From Rhipidocladum racemiflorum (taxonomy: Eukaryota; Streptophyta; Magnoliopsida; Poales; Poaceae): a DNA stretch of 64,000 nucleotides. Every line of letters begins with the position of its first letter. Position 1 is the first letter of the stretch. Under the pieces are notes generated by a model. It saw only the letters and a program-made list of their open reading frames with translations, was not told the DNA's origin and did not search any database. The stretch is from assembly GCA_036346355.1 (NCBI GenBank), contig CM070576.1:14367558-14431557 (forward strand). Direction: 5' to 3'. The translations under genes and the position numbers were made by a program. Shown here one piece after another: positions 24,732 to 36,761 of the stretch.

Positions 24732-27700
24732 TGTCGGGACCCCGAATTTGCAAATCCGGACCCTCTGTGTATTCAGCACTAGTCCAGGAACGCGCTAGTG
24801 CACACAGTCTTAACATCGGTAAATATCACAATCATACCACTCGATACCAATAAAGTACTTTATTTAAATAACTAAATCGGTTACTCGACCTTATGGTCAA
24901 GTTACAAATGTATGCCTACGCAAAGGCGAAACTTATTCGAGAGAAAAATAATAGCAATGAAAATCAAATAACCGTGGCGCCATCCAGTATACCACAGGCA
25001 ATCGATCGGGCTCGCTTCCCTAAGTGAGACGGATCCTCCTGGAGTTCCTCCTCCAAAGTCGGCGTAGTCTCCTCTTCAACTGATGTTGTGTTGAGGCAAG
25101 GGTGAGTACTTGGTACTCAGCAAGTCATGCACAGAATGCAAGCTAATATACTACATGCATGGCTTGGTACAAAGGAATAGCTCAAGGTATTTTTGCAGTA
25201 AACAGCATTTGAAAAGTAATATAAGTAGATTCGAAAGCAGTAGAAATAAGTAAAGCATAAATAACTTTTCAAGAAGTTTAATAAACATTTTCCCCATCCT
25301 AAACCACATTTCCATCATCTTCATTATTAAACCAACCCACCTCTCAAACCAAAGTTATTTTTGAGAAAATCTAACCCTTGACTGTAATTCCTGAGCGATG
25401 TCCAATACCGCGGACACGGCTATTCGAATAGATTCTAAACTCTGCAGAGGTTATGCACTTTACCCACAAGATACAGTCAAACACCACAAAGGCGAGTTCC
25501 CGTAACAAAGTCTTTCGGAAACCTCTAACAATACAAGTGGTCCTCCCCGGTTATTGCGCACTAACCCTTCCCTTCGCTAAGGCGAAGTCTAGGCCAATCA
25601 ACCGTTAGATGGGTACCTGGCCTCAGCCCCGGTACGCTCCCCCGTACAACTTACACAAAGGGTGTAGTTGACCTCCTGAGGTCCCACAGGTACGTTATTA
25701 GCAACTTAGTCAACTAGGTCCGTCCCATTCCGGACATGTGGTTGCACGTTAGACCCAGTTCAAAGGCTTGCAAGGTTAAGTCCTTAGGGTGACCAGGGCA
25801 AGACTACCCGAAGAACCAAAACATCACTCCCAATGCCACAACTGGCCCACCTGATTACTCTTTGCCACATGCCCCGGTGGAAATCTGTTTATCAAACCCC
25901 GCTTGATTACCATGCACCACGTGCCATCAACATCACATGATACTTTTCCAAAACAGGTTCAATATATCATTAAGTCAATATTAACATTTGATTGTCCAAA
26001 ATCATGTCATGAGCACGTAAGCGTGTCTAAGCGATACTACAACGGTCTAAAAACCCATGTTGGCAACCTAATAATGTCCAACTAGTAATCCACAACTAGG
26101 GTGACAAAGGGTCATGGCACATACTTAAGTAATCAAGGTGTCATACTGACAGAATTGGTACTTATCTAACCCCTGTGTTTAAACAAAGTATCTTTCTAAT
26201 TGAACTAGCATGCAATAGTTTAAATCAAAATAGATTTCAAATAGGATCAACATGGTCAAAGCACAACTTGCCTTCAAAAAGTACTTGCTCTTGGTCTTGA
26301 GTTGGATCCTGAGTCAATACTTCTCCTTGAATCCTTCCGGCACTTCAACGTCTACTCGTAAAGCGTGCAAATAGCAAATACGCAAATAAACAATAGGCAA
26401 AAAGTGTCCAAACATCCAAATAAAATCCACAAACAGAAAGAACATAATTTTATGGATTTTTAGAAACTGGAATCGTCAAATTTGGAGTTAAAACGCAAAA
26501 GTTATGATTATTTAAAGTTTAAATAATCAATTAAATAATTTTACAGAGAAAAACTTTAGTCCAAAAATTAAATAAAATTTATATTTAGGTAGATCTCAAT
26601 TTTATACAAATTTAGAAATTTGAATCACTCAAATCGGAGTTGAAGCACTTAAAAGTTATAAAGCGTTTGAAGTTTGAATCTAAATTTGAATCAATATTTC
26701 GAATTAATAAATCATTTTCTTTTCGGAAATTAATTATTGCGTCGGCATGGACACGTGGCAGCCTTTGATTGGCCTCAGGCGTCGGCCGGTCCATGGACTT
26801 GGTCCACGCTCGGCTCGGGTCTACAGTGAACTTCGGTCCACGACTCTACGTGTCACGACATGTGGGGCCCACTCGGGTGACGTCATCGCCGGCGTCGGCG
26901 GGGGCTCGACCACGGTCGGCGAGGTGGGACCCACCGTGGCGTCATGGGTGGCGTCGGCGCTTATTGGGTCGGCCGACATGCGGGCCCCTCGACACGCGGG
27001 CCCCGCGTGTCGGCGTCCCTACGCACGCCGCGTGGGCCAGCCGCGTCGGTCCAACTTCCCGACACGTGGCGCCAATCTCGGCCAGTTGATTTGAGATTCA
27101 GCGGCGCGATTAGATTCCAGGGTGCTAACACGTTGAATCTACTCGATGATCGTGGGCCGTTCGATCTAGATCGGACGGTCGAGATCTAATCCTATAAAAA
27201 TCACTACTCACGGCGCGTGGCGATTGTGAACCGTCGGATCTTGATCCAACGGTCCAGATCTAATCGGGTTTGGAACACGTGAACTCCACCTCAACCGCAC
27301 GATCAAGATCGGACGGCGCTCGAGAGTTCGCGAGGGCGATGGCGGCAGCGGAGGCTGCAGCCACCGAGACGGAGACGGCAGCGAGCCCGACGGCGCTCGG
27401 TCGTTCCGCGAAGTGGGTGGTCTCTTGGATGCGTCTCGAAGCGGGGACTCGGATCCAGGCTTCTTCTCGGTGGAAGGCAGCGGGACGTCGGCGGAAAGCA
27501 GCGTAAACGCGGCGGTCACCTCCTCCAACTTCTGGCCCGAGCTCGCCGCGGCAAACGACGGCGGCTCGAGCGAGATGGCTCGGGAAACGGGTGCGCAAGG
27601 ATGAGGGCAACCTCGGGCGTGACCAGGGCTTTAAATAGCCTCGGCGTTCGTGCGAGCGGAAACCTAATTCTACGCGGCGGCGGGCGCGGCGAGTCCGGCT

Positions 27701-28232
27701 TTCGGACTCGGCGGAGACGACGACGCACACCGGCCCACGTGGCACGATCAACGGCCACGATCGCGTGGCGCGATCGGATCCGGGCCGGATTCGACCGAAG
27801 CGGTACGGGCGGATCTCAGCCGTTGGATCTTGATCCAACGGTTGGGATCGATTAGGGTTTTGAGCTGGTTTGATCGAGTCACGTGGCTCGGGTCGGACTC
27901 GAGTCCGACTCGGGTTCCGACTCGATCGGATGAACAGTACTCGACCCGAGTTGAATTTCCAGCGATTTAATATTTAAAATAATTCCCAGTAATTCATTTA
28001 ATTCATTAAAAATAGCAAAAGACTCAGAAAAATTCCAGAAAAATTCTGGAAAATACTTTGGATCATTTTGGACTCAAATAAAATATTTCCAACAAAATTT
28101 TATTTGCAAAATTAAATTCTTTAATTATTTCAAAATGGAATAAATTCAAATAAATTCCAGAAAATTCCAAAAATTCACCAAAGTGCCAGATCACACATGA
28201 ATTTAAGAAAAGCAAAATTTTGGGGTGTTACA
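24732..28232 (-). repeat. LTR A3 (5' LTR of the array)
   Basis: 3501 bp, ends TGTCGGGACC and GGGGTGTTACA, directly followed by the right TSD AACCT (28233-28237). In coding sense it is the outermost 5' LTR. It has the inverted repeat GAGTAC-TTG-GTACTC at 25104-25118. Confidence 0.9.
27630..27637 (-). promoter_or_regulatory. TATA box of LTR A3
   Basis: TATTTAAA on the minus strand; this is the promoter position for the outermost copy (internal copy 2). Confidence 0.55.
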
Positions 28233-28825
28233 AACCTCAGCGGGTGGGTCAGGTTAGGCGTATACATTGTAAAGGCCTTGTCAGGATATCCTGTAAGCAC
28301 ACCCAAGGAAGTGTGTCAATTGCATGGCATCAAGGGAATATCTGTCTTGTGGGTAAAAGTGTACACCTCTGCGAGTTAAAACTATTGAATAGCCGTGCTC
28401 TGTCAAGGGCAAAGCTTGCTGAATGCTTTCATACTGGTAGACTTTGGTTTTTGATTTCAAACTAAACAATGGATTGTTTTGGGATCCGAGAGCGGTTAGA
28501 ACTCTCGGGTGTGCTTCTGGCGGCTAAAGCCAGGTAGGTGGAAGGAACCTAATTTTGTGAACCGTGACAAATAGAGCCACGTGAATGGATTGAATCATGA
28601 TCTTTTTGGAATGTGGCGGATAGAGCATGTATATTAGTGAGTGGTGGTTAGAACCTTCGCTGCAATATTACATAATTTAATTATTAAAAAGAATTGCTCA
28701 AATATGCTTTGTGAAACTTATTAACAAGTATGGTGTGATGAAACTTGGCTTTATGCAAAAGAACCATATTAAGCCATCTTTGGATAGCCTACATTGTGCA
28801 TAATTTCCCAGACTTGCTGAGTACT
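28233..28825 (+). mobile_element. Old LTR B', segment 3 of 4
   Basis: Resumes LTR B' directly after the array: bases from 28233 continue the alignment to the reverse complement of the solo LTR (about 2290 down to 1700) without loss. It ends in GTACT, the left TSD of the copia element. Confidence 0.85.
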
Positions 28826-30169
28826 TGAAAGTGCATCTAGGCCCCTCATTTTATTTTGGTGATTAATGATGACACAATTAAATAGATCTAATGTTTCAAT
28901 TAAGAATAATGCAGATCTCAAGATCACAACAAGCTCGGAATGACATTGGTCGCTCATATGTACTTCAAATTTCAAGAAAACGGCATCAAGGCAGGACTTG
29001 TAACTTTTATTTTAATTTGAGTCTTAAGGATAGCCGTACTATTAAGAGGATGCGACGGAAAATCGTTTTTAGGATGTGCATGTGCTCAAGGTCAAAACTT
29101 GCATACAAATTAGCACTCAAATACTTGCATTTTCCAAAAACAGGAATTCCAACCGAGCCATTCAACTCGGAGAGTCCGGACATTTTGTCCGGAGTCTCTG
29201 GGTTAACCCCTTTGGCCAAAACTCGAATTCCAGAGAGTCCGGAGTGTCCGGAGTGTCCGGACATTTTGTCTGGAGAGTCCGGACCATCCGGAGTATCCGG
29301 GTTATTTGTCCGGAGTCTCCGGACTGTACAAAAAGGGGTCAAACGGCTAGTTTTCAAAAAGGGTATTTAAAGCCACCACACCCCTCCAACGGCTAGAATC
29401 TCTATTGAGCTAATTCATAGCAGCATTCAAGCCATCTCTAACACCTTCCAAGCATTCAATAGAGCCCTCTCTTCCTCCCTCCTCTAGATTTGGTTGTTGA
29501 TCTAATTTGGTGAGGAGAGGAAGAAGCAAAGTGCTAGGTGCATACATTTCAAGTTCTTGAGCACTAGTTCATCCTCCAAGCGATTCTTCGTGGTGTTGTT
29601 GCCCTTGGAGGTTGAAGGTCTCCTAGACGGCTAGGAGTCACCGGGAGCACCCGACGCGTGTGGTGTGCCCCGGTCGTTTGTGAAGGCGAGTTTCGCCTCC
29701 GAAAGGAAAGAGACAATAAGTGAAGCCGGCGAGTGCATTTGTGCAACACCGGGAGGAAAGCGGGTTGAAAGAGACCCCGGCTCAAGTGCGACCGAGCCAC
29801 CTCAATGGAGACGTAGGTTCAAGAATCCGAACTTCGGTGAAAAATCGCGTCCCTCTCTTTCTCGATTTCTTCCTAGTCTAGCTTGTGTGAATTTGTCCTT
29901 ATAAAGCTTGAATCTAACTCTTTGCTTAGCTTTAATTCACATCCATACTAGCTTTTGATCTAGGTTGCTCTTGCTATCTTCTTATTGTGCTCGTTAGAGT
30001 AATCTTAGTCGCGCTCCCGTGCCAGCTAACCCGGACTATCCGGATAAAGTACCGGACACTCCGGACAAGCCGGAGACTCCGGATTGACCAGTTCGGCCAG
30101 ATTTAATTCCGCTGCGATTGTTTAATCCGCCTATTCACCCCCCTCTAGGCGACATCGTTGGTCCTTTCA
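28826..30169 (+). repeat. 5' LTR of the copia element
   Basis: Starts TGAAAGTGCATC and ends GTTGGTCCTTTCA. It contains a cluster of CCGGAGT/TCCGGA motifs at about 29170-29330, a TATTTAAA box at 29364-29371, and a second smaller CCGG cluster at about 30030-30085. Confidence 0.92.
29364..29371 (+). promoter_or_regulatory. TATA box of copia 5' LTR
   Basis: TATTTAAA in GGGTATTTAAAGCC, located 3' of the CCGG-motif cluster and about 540 bp into the LTR; the same box is at 39374-39381 in the 3' LTR. Confidence 0.6.
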
Positions 30170-30171
30170 AT

Positions 30172-30184
30172 TGGTATCAGAGCC
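30172..30184 (+). other. Primer-binding site of copia element (tRNA-iMet)
   Basis: TGGTATCAGAGCC two bases after the LTR edge. Confidence 0.93.
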
Positions 30185-30225
30185 AAATCTCCTTTATTTT
30201 GGCTTAACCGCTTGGAGAATCAAAG

Positions 30226-32122
30226 ATGTCGGAAATAGAGAAGGTTACCGAAACCAAGGGCCAAGAGAAAGCCACGGGTTCCGGTATAGGGGTTGTAATT
30301 CCTTTAGATTATTCCTCTTTTGGAGTCTCAAACTCCTCATCTTATGTCTCTGTCTCGTCTGGCCGAGCGCCTCATTTCGATGGCACTCGCTATGCGGCAT
30401 GGAAACACAAGATGAAGATGCATTTGAGATCACTTCATCCTTGTATTTGGAAGATTGTTGAAACAGGTTTCAAGCCCACCAATCCCAACAATCTCACCTC
30501 CGAAGAAGACAAAGCTCAACACTTCAACGACTTGGCCGTCAATGCCTTGTTCAATGCTTTGAGCGACTCCGAGTTCAACCGGGTCGATGGCCTTGACAAC
30601 GCCAAGGACATTTGGGAAAGATTAATGGTAACACATGAGGGAGTGTCAAGTGTCCGTGAATCAAAGATCGAGCTTATCATTGGAGAATTAAGCCGATTCA
30701 CTTTGGAAGAAGGAGAGTGTTACACCAAGATGTTTGATCGCTTGATGGTGCTAGTAAATCCAAGCCAAGGGACTTGGAAGCACCGAGCTCACCGACAAAG
30801 CTATTGTCAAGATCATCTCTGAGTGATCACCCCCACCAACCGCAATCTAGTTCAACTCATCCGCGACCGGCCTAACCCGACACTCTCACTCCTCATGGCG
30901 TGATTGGCGGTTAATGATGGATGAGATGATGGTCAAGGAAGCGGAAGTGGTGGAGGAGCTCAAGTCCAGCAAGAAGAAGGGCATCGCTTTGAAGGCCATC
31001 AAAGTGGCTCAAGAAGTAGAGGAAAGTTCAAGTGATGAAGAAGAATCAAATGGGCCGCTTACAAATGAAGACATGGCCCTTCTAGTGACATGATTCAATA
31101 AGTTTTTGAAGAAGAAAGGCTACAAGCCGGGAAGGCATTCCAAGAACTTCGGCAACAAGTCAAGAGGGAGACACTCGACAAGAAAGTGCTATGAGTGTGG
31201 TGAACCCGGCCATTTCATTGCCGAGTGTCCGCACAAAGAAAAGAAGGAAGAAAAGCCGTACAAGAAAGACAAGTACCGGAAGAAGGACAAAGACAAGAGC
31301 AAGAAGTACAAGGGCAAGGGTCAAGCTTACATCGGCAAGGAGTGGAACTCTGACTCCGACTCTGAGTCCGAGTCCGAGTCCAACTCCGACAATGAAGGAG
31401 GACTTGCCACCGTCGCCATTGCTACCTCATCGACAAAGTCGAAGAGCCTCTTCGACAACTTGAGCGACGGAGATGAAGATGCTCCAATGTGCCTTATGGC
31501 AAAGGGGCACAAGGTATCATCATCTAAGAGTCCTAGTCATTCCATTGTTGATTATAGCTTAGATGATTGCGATGATGCTAGTGATGATGAGGAAGTAGCA
31601 TTTAAATCCATGAATGATTTTGATATTAAGAAATTAGATTTGCTACTTAAGGATATTGAAAGATTGGAGGAGGTTGTTGAGCAAAAGAAAGCTATTCTCG
31701 AAGCTCAAGAAGATCTCCTTATTTTTGAAAAGGAGAAGAACCATGAGCTAGAGAAGAGCTTAGCCTTTGAAAAGAAAAAGAATGAGGACTTGGTCAAAAG
31801 CTCAAATTTGACCAAAAATGAAGCAATTAGTCTTGAGATCACCAATGCTTCACTCTTAGAGCAACTTGCTAAAGCAAAGGATGCTTGCAAGGCTCTTGAA
31901 GTGAAGCTTGTTGATCTCTCGAATAAAGCTTCTACCTCAATCAACAACTCCAATATTTCATTACCTTCAACAAGAAACGGTTGCGCTAGATGCTACAATG
32001 TTGATATTGCTACTTGTGCTACTAACCGTGAGACTTTGAAAGTCTTGGATCATGAAAATGAGAAGCTTAAGGTGATGCTTGAAGATGGACTTCAAAGTCC
32101 TACAAGGCAAGCAAAGGTTTAG
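30226..32122 (+). pseudogene. Copia Gag (frameshifted), UBN2-type with CCHC knuckle
   Basis: The ATG at 30226 opens MSEIEKVTETKGQEK. The first frame (to 30822) holds the copia-type Gag core (HFDGTRYAAWKHKMKMHLRS, KDIWERLMVTHEG, SRFTLEEGECYTKMFDRLMV). A middle part with in-frame stops (30823-31105, including TGA at about 31090) is readable across frames. A last frame, 31106-32122, has the zinc knuckle C-X2-C-X4-H-X4-C encoded at 31187-31228, a Lys-rich tract, a Ser/Asp/Glu repeat tract (about 31345-31400), and a long Glu/Lys coiled coil (about 31640-31920). Gag would form the particle and bind the RNA. Confidence 0.8.
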
Positions 32123-32459
32123 AGGAGTACCTCGGTAAGCGCCAAGGTAATCCTAAGAGGCAAGGGCTTGGATATGTTCCGCCAAAGGGCAAAAAGAGCA
32201 ACATTGTTGTTGCTCCTTTAAGCAAGCCCATTCACTTTGTAAAAGGCGAAGGAACATCCAAGCACAAAGCTCACTTCGAGTTCTTTGCTTCTTATGTGCT
32301 TAAAAGGACTAACCTTGGTCGTGTAGTTGCTTATCATATTGGGCGTAAGTCGAGAAATACTCCTTTTGTTCGTTCTATTTGGGTCCCAAAATCGCTTGTT
32401 ACTAACGTGTGTGGACCTAACCAAGTTTGGGTACCAAAGAGCAAAAACTAAATGTCGTT

Positions 32460-33580
32460 TTGTAGGCCTATGTCTCCGGTGGAACAAGTTGGATTTTGGA
32501 TAGCGGTTGCACGCATCACATGACCGGAGAAAAGGCAATGTTCGCGCACTTGGATGTGAATGAATCAAATAGCGAAAGTATTGTCTTTGGAGACAATGGA
32601 AAAGGAGAAGTAATTGGTTTGGGTAAAATCTCTATCTCAAATGATTTCCATTTAAGTAATGTTTTACTTGTCGAATCATTAAGCTACAATTTGTTGTCCG
32701 TTGCACAATTGTGTGAAGCGGGCTACAATTGTTTGTTTAATGAAAAGGGTGTGGAAGTCATTAAGAGGCTTGATGGTTCTATAGCCTTTAAAGGGCGTTT
32801 GAAGGGTAAGCTCTATCTTGTAAACTTCAATACGGATAGACTTAATCTTGAAACGTGTTTAATGGCTAAATCTAGCATGGGTTGGCTTTGGCATCGCCGA
32901 TTAGCCCATGTTGGTATGAGGAACCTTCACAAACTCATTAAAGGCAACCACATCCTTGGACTAACCAATGTTGTCTTTGAGAAAGATAGGGTATGTAGCG
33001 CTTGTCAAGCGGGCAAGCAAATTGGTGCCTTCCATCCCGCCAAGAATGTGATGACGACCTCAAGACCGTTGGAAATGCTTCATATGGATCTCTTCGGTCC
33101 GGTCGCCTACATAAGCATCGGGGGAAGTAAGTATGGTCTAGTAATTGTTGATGATTTTTCTCGCTTCACTTGGGTGTTTTTCTTGCATGACAAGGGAGAA
33201 GTCCAAGTAACTTTGAAGAAATTCATGAGAAGAGCTCAAAACGAGTTTGAAGTGAAGATCAAGAGAATTCGGAGCGATAAATGGTACCGAGTTCAAAAAC
33301 TTTGGTGTGGAGGAGTTTCTCGATGAAGAAGGAATCAAGCACGAATTCTCGGCTCCCTATTCTCCTCAACAAAATGGGGTGGCCGAGAGGAAGAATCGAA
33401 CCCTCATCGAGATGGCGCGGACGATGCTTGGCAGTACAAGGTTTCCGACAGTTTTTGGGCGGAAGCCATCAATACCGCCTGCCACAGCTCCAACCGCCTC
33501 TACCTCCACAAGATCTTGAAGAAAACGGCGTACGAGTTGCTCACCGGCAAGAAACCAAATGTCTCCTACTTTGAGTCTTT
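32460..33580 (+). pseudogene. Copia protease and integrase (frameshifted)
   Basis: The protease active site D-S-G is encoded at 32499-32507 (DSGCTHHMTG). The GAG-pre-integrase zinc motif follows (HRRLAHVGMRNLHKL ... CSACQAGKQ). The integrase core starts LEMLHMDLFGPVAYISIGGS and GLVIVDDFSRFTWVFFLHDK, and continues after a frame change near 33290 with FSAPYSPQQNGVAERKNRTL. The two Asp regions and the Glu of the D,D-E triad are recognisable. Bases 32123-32459 code a Gag-Pol linker ending at a stop (32449-32451) before the protease, so Pol expression would need readthrough, a frameshift or a lost base. Confidence 0.85.
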
Positions 33581-33789
33581 GGGAGTAAATGTTATATACT
33601 TAACAAAAGAGCTAAGTCTTCTAAATTTGCTCCTAAAGTGAAGCGAAGGTTTCTTACTTGGTTATGGGACTAATGCTTATGCGTCATCGAATTTTCAACA
33701 ATACCACGGTGTGGTTGAAATCTCGCGTGGCGTAACTTTTGATGAGACTAACGGTTCTCAAGTAGAACAAGTTGATCGTGCTTTGTGAT

Positions 33790-35682
33790 TGTGAGGAAGA
33801 ACCCTTTGTGTGAAGCTATCAAGAAATTGGCAATTGGGAGGTAAGACCTCAAAATCTGGAAACTCACCCGAGCACCCCAACCGGAGTGTCAGGGTGAGTC
33901 GAGTCTCGGATAGAATAGCTCTTTCAGTGACGTTCCCTCCTCGTCCAAGCAAGCTCAAGATGGTTGACGCATCCCAAGATGAAGAACCCATCCAAGCTTC
34001 AAATTCAAGCTGTACCTCACCCAGAGTTCATCAAAATATTCAACGGGATCATCCGGTCGACAATATACTCGGAGACATTCACAAGGGAGTATCTACTAGA
34101 TCTCGAGTTGCAAATTTTTGTGAATTTTACTCGTTTGTGTCTTCTCTTGAGCCTCTTAAGGTAGAAGAAGCACTTGATGATCCGGACTGGGTGATGGCTA
34201 TGCAAGAGGAGCTCAACAACTTCAAGAGAAATCAAGTTTGGGAGCTTGTCGAAAGACCAAATCAAAACGTGATTGGCACAAAATGGGTCTTCCGAAACAA
34301 GCAAGACGAGAATGGGATCGTGACTAGGAACAAAGCTCGCTTGGTTGCTCAAGGGTACACACAAATCGAAGGTTTGGATTTCGATGAAACATATGCTCCG
34401 GTAGCTAGGCTTGAATCTATTAGAATATTACTTGCCTTTGCTACTCACCATGATTTTAAGCTATATCAAATGGACGTGAAGAGCGCCTTCTTAAATGGAC
34501 CTCTCTCCGAGATGGTCTACGTCGAGCAACCACCCGGCTTTGAAGATCCAAAACACCCGGACCACGTCTACTACCTACACAAAGCCCTTTATGGACTTAA
34601 GCAAGCACCAAGAGCTTGGTTCGAGTGTTTACGAGATTTCCTTCTTGGACAAGGTTTTGTAGTCGGAAAGGCCGACCCTACTCTCTTTACTAAACATATT
34701 GATAATGAGTTATTTGTATGCCAAATATATGTCGATGACATCATATTTGGACCTACTAATGAACATTTGTGTAAAGAGTTTAGCAAGATAATGACTAAAA
34801 GATTCGAGATGTCCATGATGGGAGAGTTGAAGTTCTTCCTTGGCTTTCAAGTCAAACAACTCAAGGAAGGAACTTTCATCTGTCAAACCAAGTACATTAA
34901 GGACATGCTCAAGAAGTTCGGAATGGAGGATGCCAAGCCCATAAAGACACCTATGCAAGCCAACGGGCATCTAGACCTCGACAAAGAAGGTAAACCGGTC
35001 ATCCAAAAGGTATATCGGCTCGATGATCAGTTCTCTTCTTTACCTTTGTGCATCTAGGCCCGATATCATGCTTAGTGTTTGTATGTGTGCACGTTTTCAA
35101 GCCGCTCCTAAAGAGTGCCACATGGTGGCCGTTAAGAGAATTTTAAGATACTTAGTGCATACTCCTCATTTTGGACTTTGGTATCCGAAAGGATCTTCCT
35201 TTGAATTAGTTGGCTATTCCGATGCGGATTATGCCGGCTGTAAAGTGGATAGGAAGAGTACCTCGGGGACTTGCCAATTCTTGGGTAGGTCTCTAGTCTC
35301 GTGGTCTTCCAAGAAACAAAATTCCGTAGCCCTATCCACTGCCGAAGCCGAATACATAGCTGACGGGAGTTGTTGTGCCCAACTACTTTGGATGAGACAA
35401 ACCCTGAGTGATTATGGCCTTTCCAACAAGAGTGTTCCACTATTGTGTGACAATGAGAGTGCCATAAAAATTGCCAACAATCCTGTCCAACACTCCCGTA
35501 CAAAACACATAGATATTCGCCATCATTTCCTACGAGATCACGCAACCAAAGGTGAAATTGATATCCAACATGTGAGCTCAAATGATCAATTAGCCGATAT
35601 ATTTACCAAGCCCCTTGATGAGAAAAGGTTTTGCGAGTTGAGGAGTGGTCTAAATATTTTAGATTCTCGTAATGTGTCTTGA
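33790..35682 (+). pseudogene. Copia reverse transcriptase and RNase H
   Basis: Frame 33810-35057 carries the copia RT: WVMAMQEELNNFKRNQVWEL, GTKWVFRNKQDENGIVTRNK, RLVAQGYTQIEGLDFDETYA, FKLYQMDVKSAFLNG and the catalytic Y-V-D-D encoded at 34728-34739. A frame change near 35020 leads into 35023-35682 with the RNase H motifs GYSDADYAGCKVDRKSTSGT, ALSTAEAEYIADGS and TKHIDIRHHFLRDH, ending at TGA. This is the longest intact coding stretch in the window, which fits a recent insertion. RT copies RNA into cDNA; RNase H removes the template. Confidence 0.9.
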
Positions 35683-36761
35683 GGAATGCTCACATATTGT
35701 GTGTTGAATGAAAAGTGAATTTCAAAACTTTATTTATCTTCTTCTCTAAATTTATCTTGTGTTATTGGCTCTTGATCTTAGGATCGCATCATCACTATGT
35801 GACTATAGTCTGATTGCTTGTTTGTTAGCTAGTCACATGGTGGATGGATGCCCTAGGATTCCTTCCTATCTCTCTCCGCGGGTCTCCGAAGCTTTCCTTG
35901 AAAAATTCCTTTTCTTCCCGAGCTGGAGAACCCGGAGTATCCGTGGTTTTAAGCCGGAGTCTCCGGTCTATCCGGAGTATCCGAACGTTAAACCCGGAGT
36001 CTCCGGGTTACCCGGAGTATCCGGACTGAGAGTCCGGAGTCTCCGGGTTGGGACGGACGGTTTAAGTCCCCCTAATCTCGCGCGGTTTCTTTTCTATCCT
36101 ATTCCCACCGTGCGTCTCTCCCTCTCCTGTGATCTCCTCTAGGCTAGGGCGGTTTCTCCTCCCCTCATCTCCATCTCCAAGGGTTCGTGGACTCCTCCTC
36201 TCCCTCGGTTTGGAGATCTCGGTAAGAAACCTTTGCCCTAACCCTCTCTTCTCCGGGATTGGTTTCGTTTCTCATCTTAGAGCCTCTCATTTGTCTCCTA
36301 TTTTCTAGGGGATGTGGTTTCTATTCCTTTGGCCCTCAAGAATCGGAGAATCGATCTCCCTAACTTACCCCACGTGCTTGATTTGTTCAAATCATTTGAG
36401 GTAAGTTCCAATCCGTGCCCTATTCCCATGAAATTCTTTGCTAGATTGTGCCCTCGACTTCATTCCTACTTACTTGTGGCAATCTAGATTCATTTCTTGT
36501 CATTTTGCGGGTTGGATTCCCTCATTTTTGACTCGCCCGTGCGCATGTTCTGGCGCATCCGAAGTATCCGGACTTTTGGTCCGGAGTCTCCGGGTTGGTC
36601 CGGAGTATCCGGACAGTTTGTCCGGAGTCTCCGGATGCAATCCGGAGTATCTGGACAATTTGTCTGGACTCTTCGGGTTGGATGCCTCGGCCAGAATGCT
36701 TTAACCGCTAAAATTCAAGTCGCCTCGCGGCTAATATTTCTGTATCGTTTTGTCTGGTCAG
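35683..36761 (+). repeat. Copia post-pol spacer with two CCGGAGT/TCCGG motif clusters
   Basis: No convincing ORF. Two clusters of alternating CCGGAGTATCCGG and CCGGAGTCTCCGG units lie at about 35930-36055 and 36560-36680, the same motif as in the LTRs. The spacer ends in a pyrimidine-rich run and CAG immediately before the ATG at 36762, resembling a splice acceptor. Confidence 0.6.

Larger units (their letters stand above)
6364..28232 (-). mobile_element. Chromovirus array LTR-INT-LTR-INT-LTR (family A, TSD AACCT)
   Basis: Three nearly identical LTRs of about 3.5 kb (6364-9849, 15533-19041, 24732-28232) separate two internal domains of about 5.7 kb (9850-15532, 19042-24731), all reading on the minus strand. 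Outer ends are TGTCGGGACC and GGGGTGTTACA. A single TSD pair AACCT (6359-6363, 28233-28237) brackets the whole array, and the outside sequence is continuous across it. The likely origin is one insertion followed by unequal recombination between LTRs; two independent insertions would leave TSDs at the middle LTR. Lineage: Ty3/gypsy chromovirus of Tekay/Del type, from RT motifs, the C-terminal chromodomain and long LTRs. Every reading frame is broken. Confidence 0.9.

Noticed and set aside
6364..28232. Two independent chromovirus insertions side by side
   Set aside because: The middle LTR is shared, has no TSD of its own, and the only TSD pair brackets the complete array.
29160..29330. CCGGAGT clusters as a CRISPR-like or satellite array
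   Set aside because: Irregular spacing, no constant spacer length, eukaryotic retroelement context.
31327..31953. Ser-rich minus-strand ORFs inside copia gag
   Set aside because: Antisense shadows of the acidic Ser/Asp/Glu and coiled-coil tracts.
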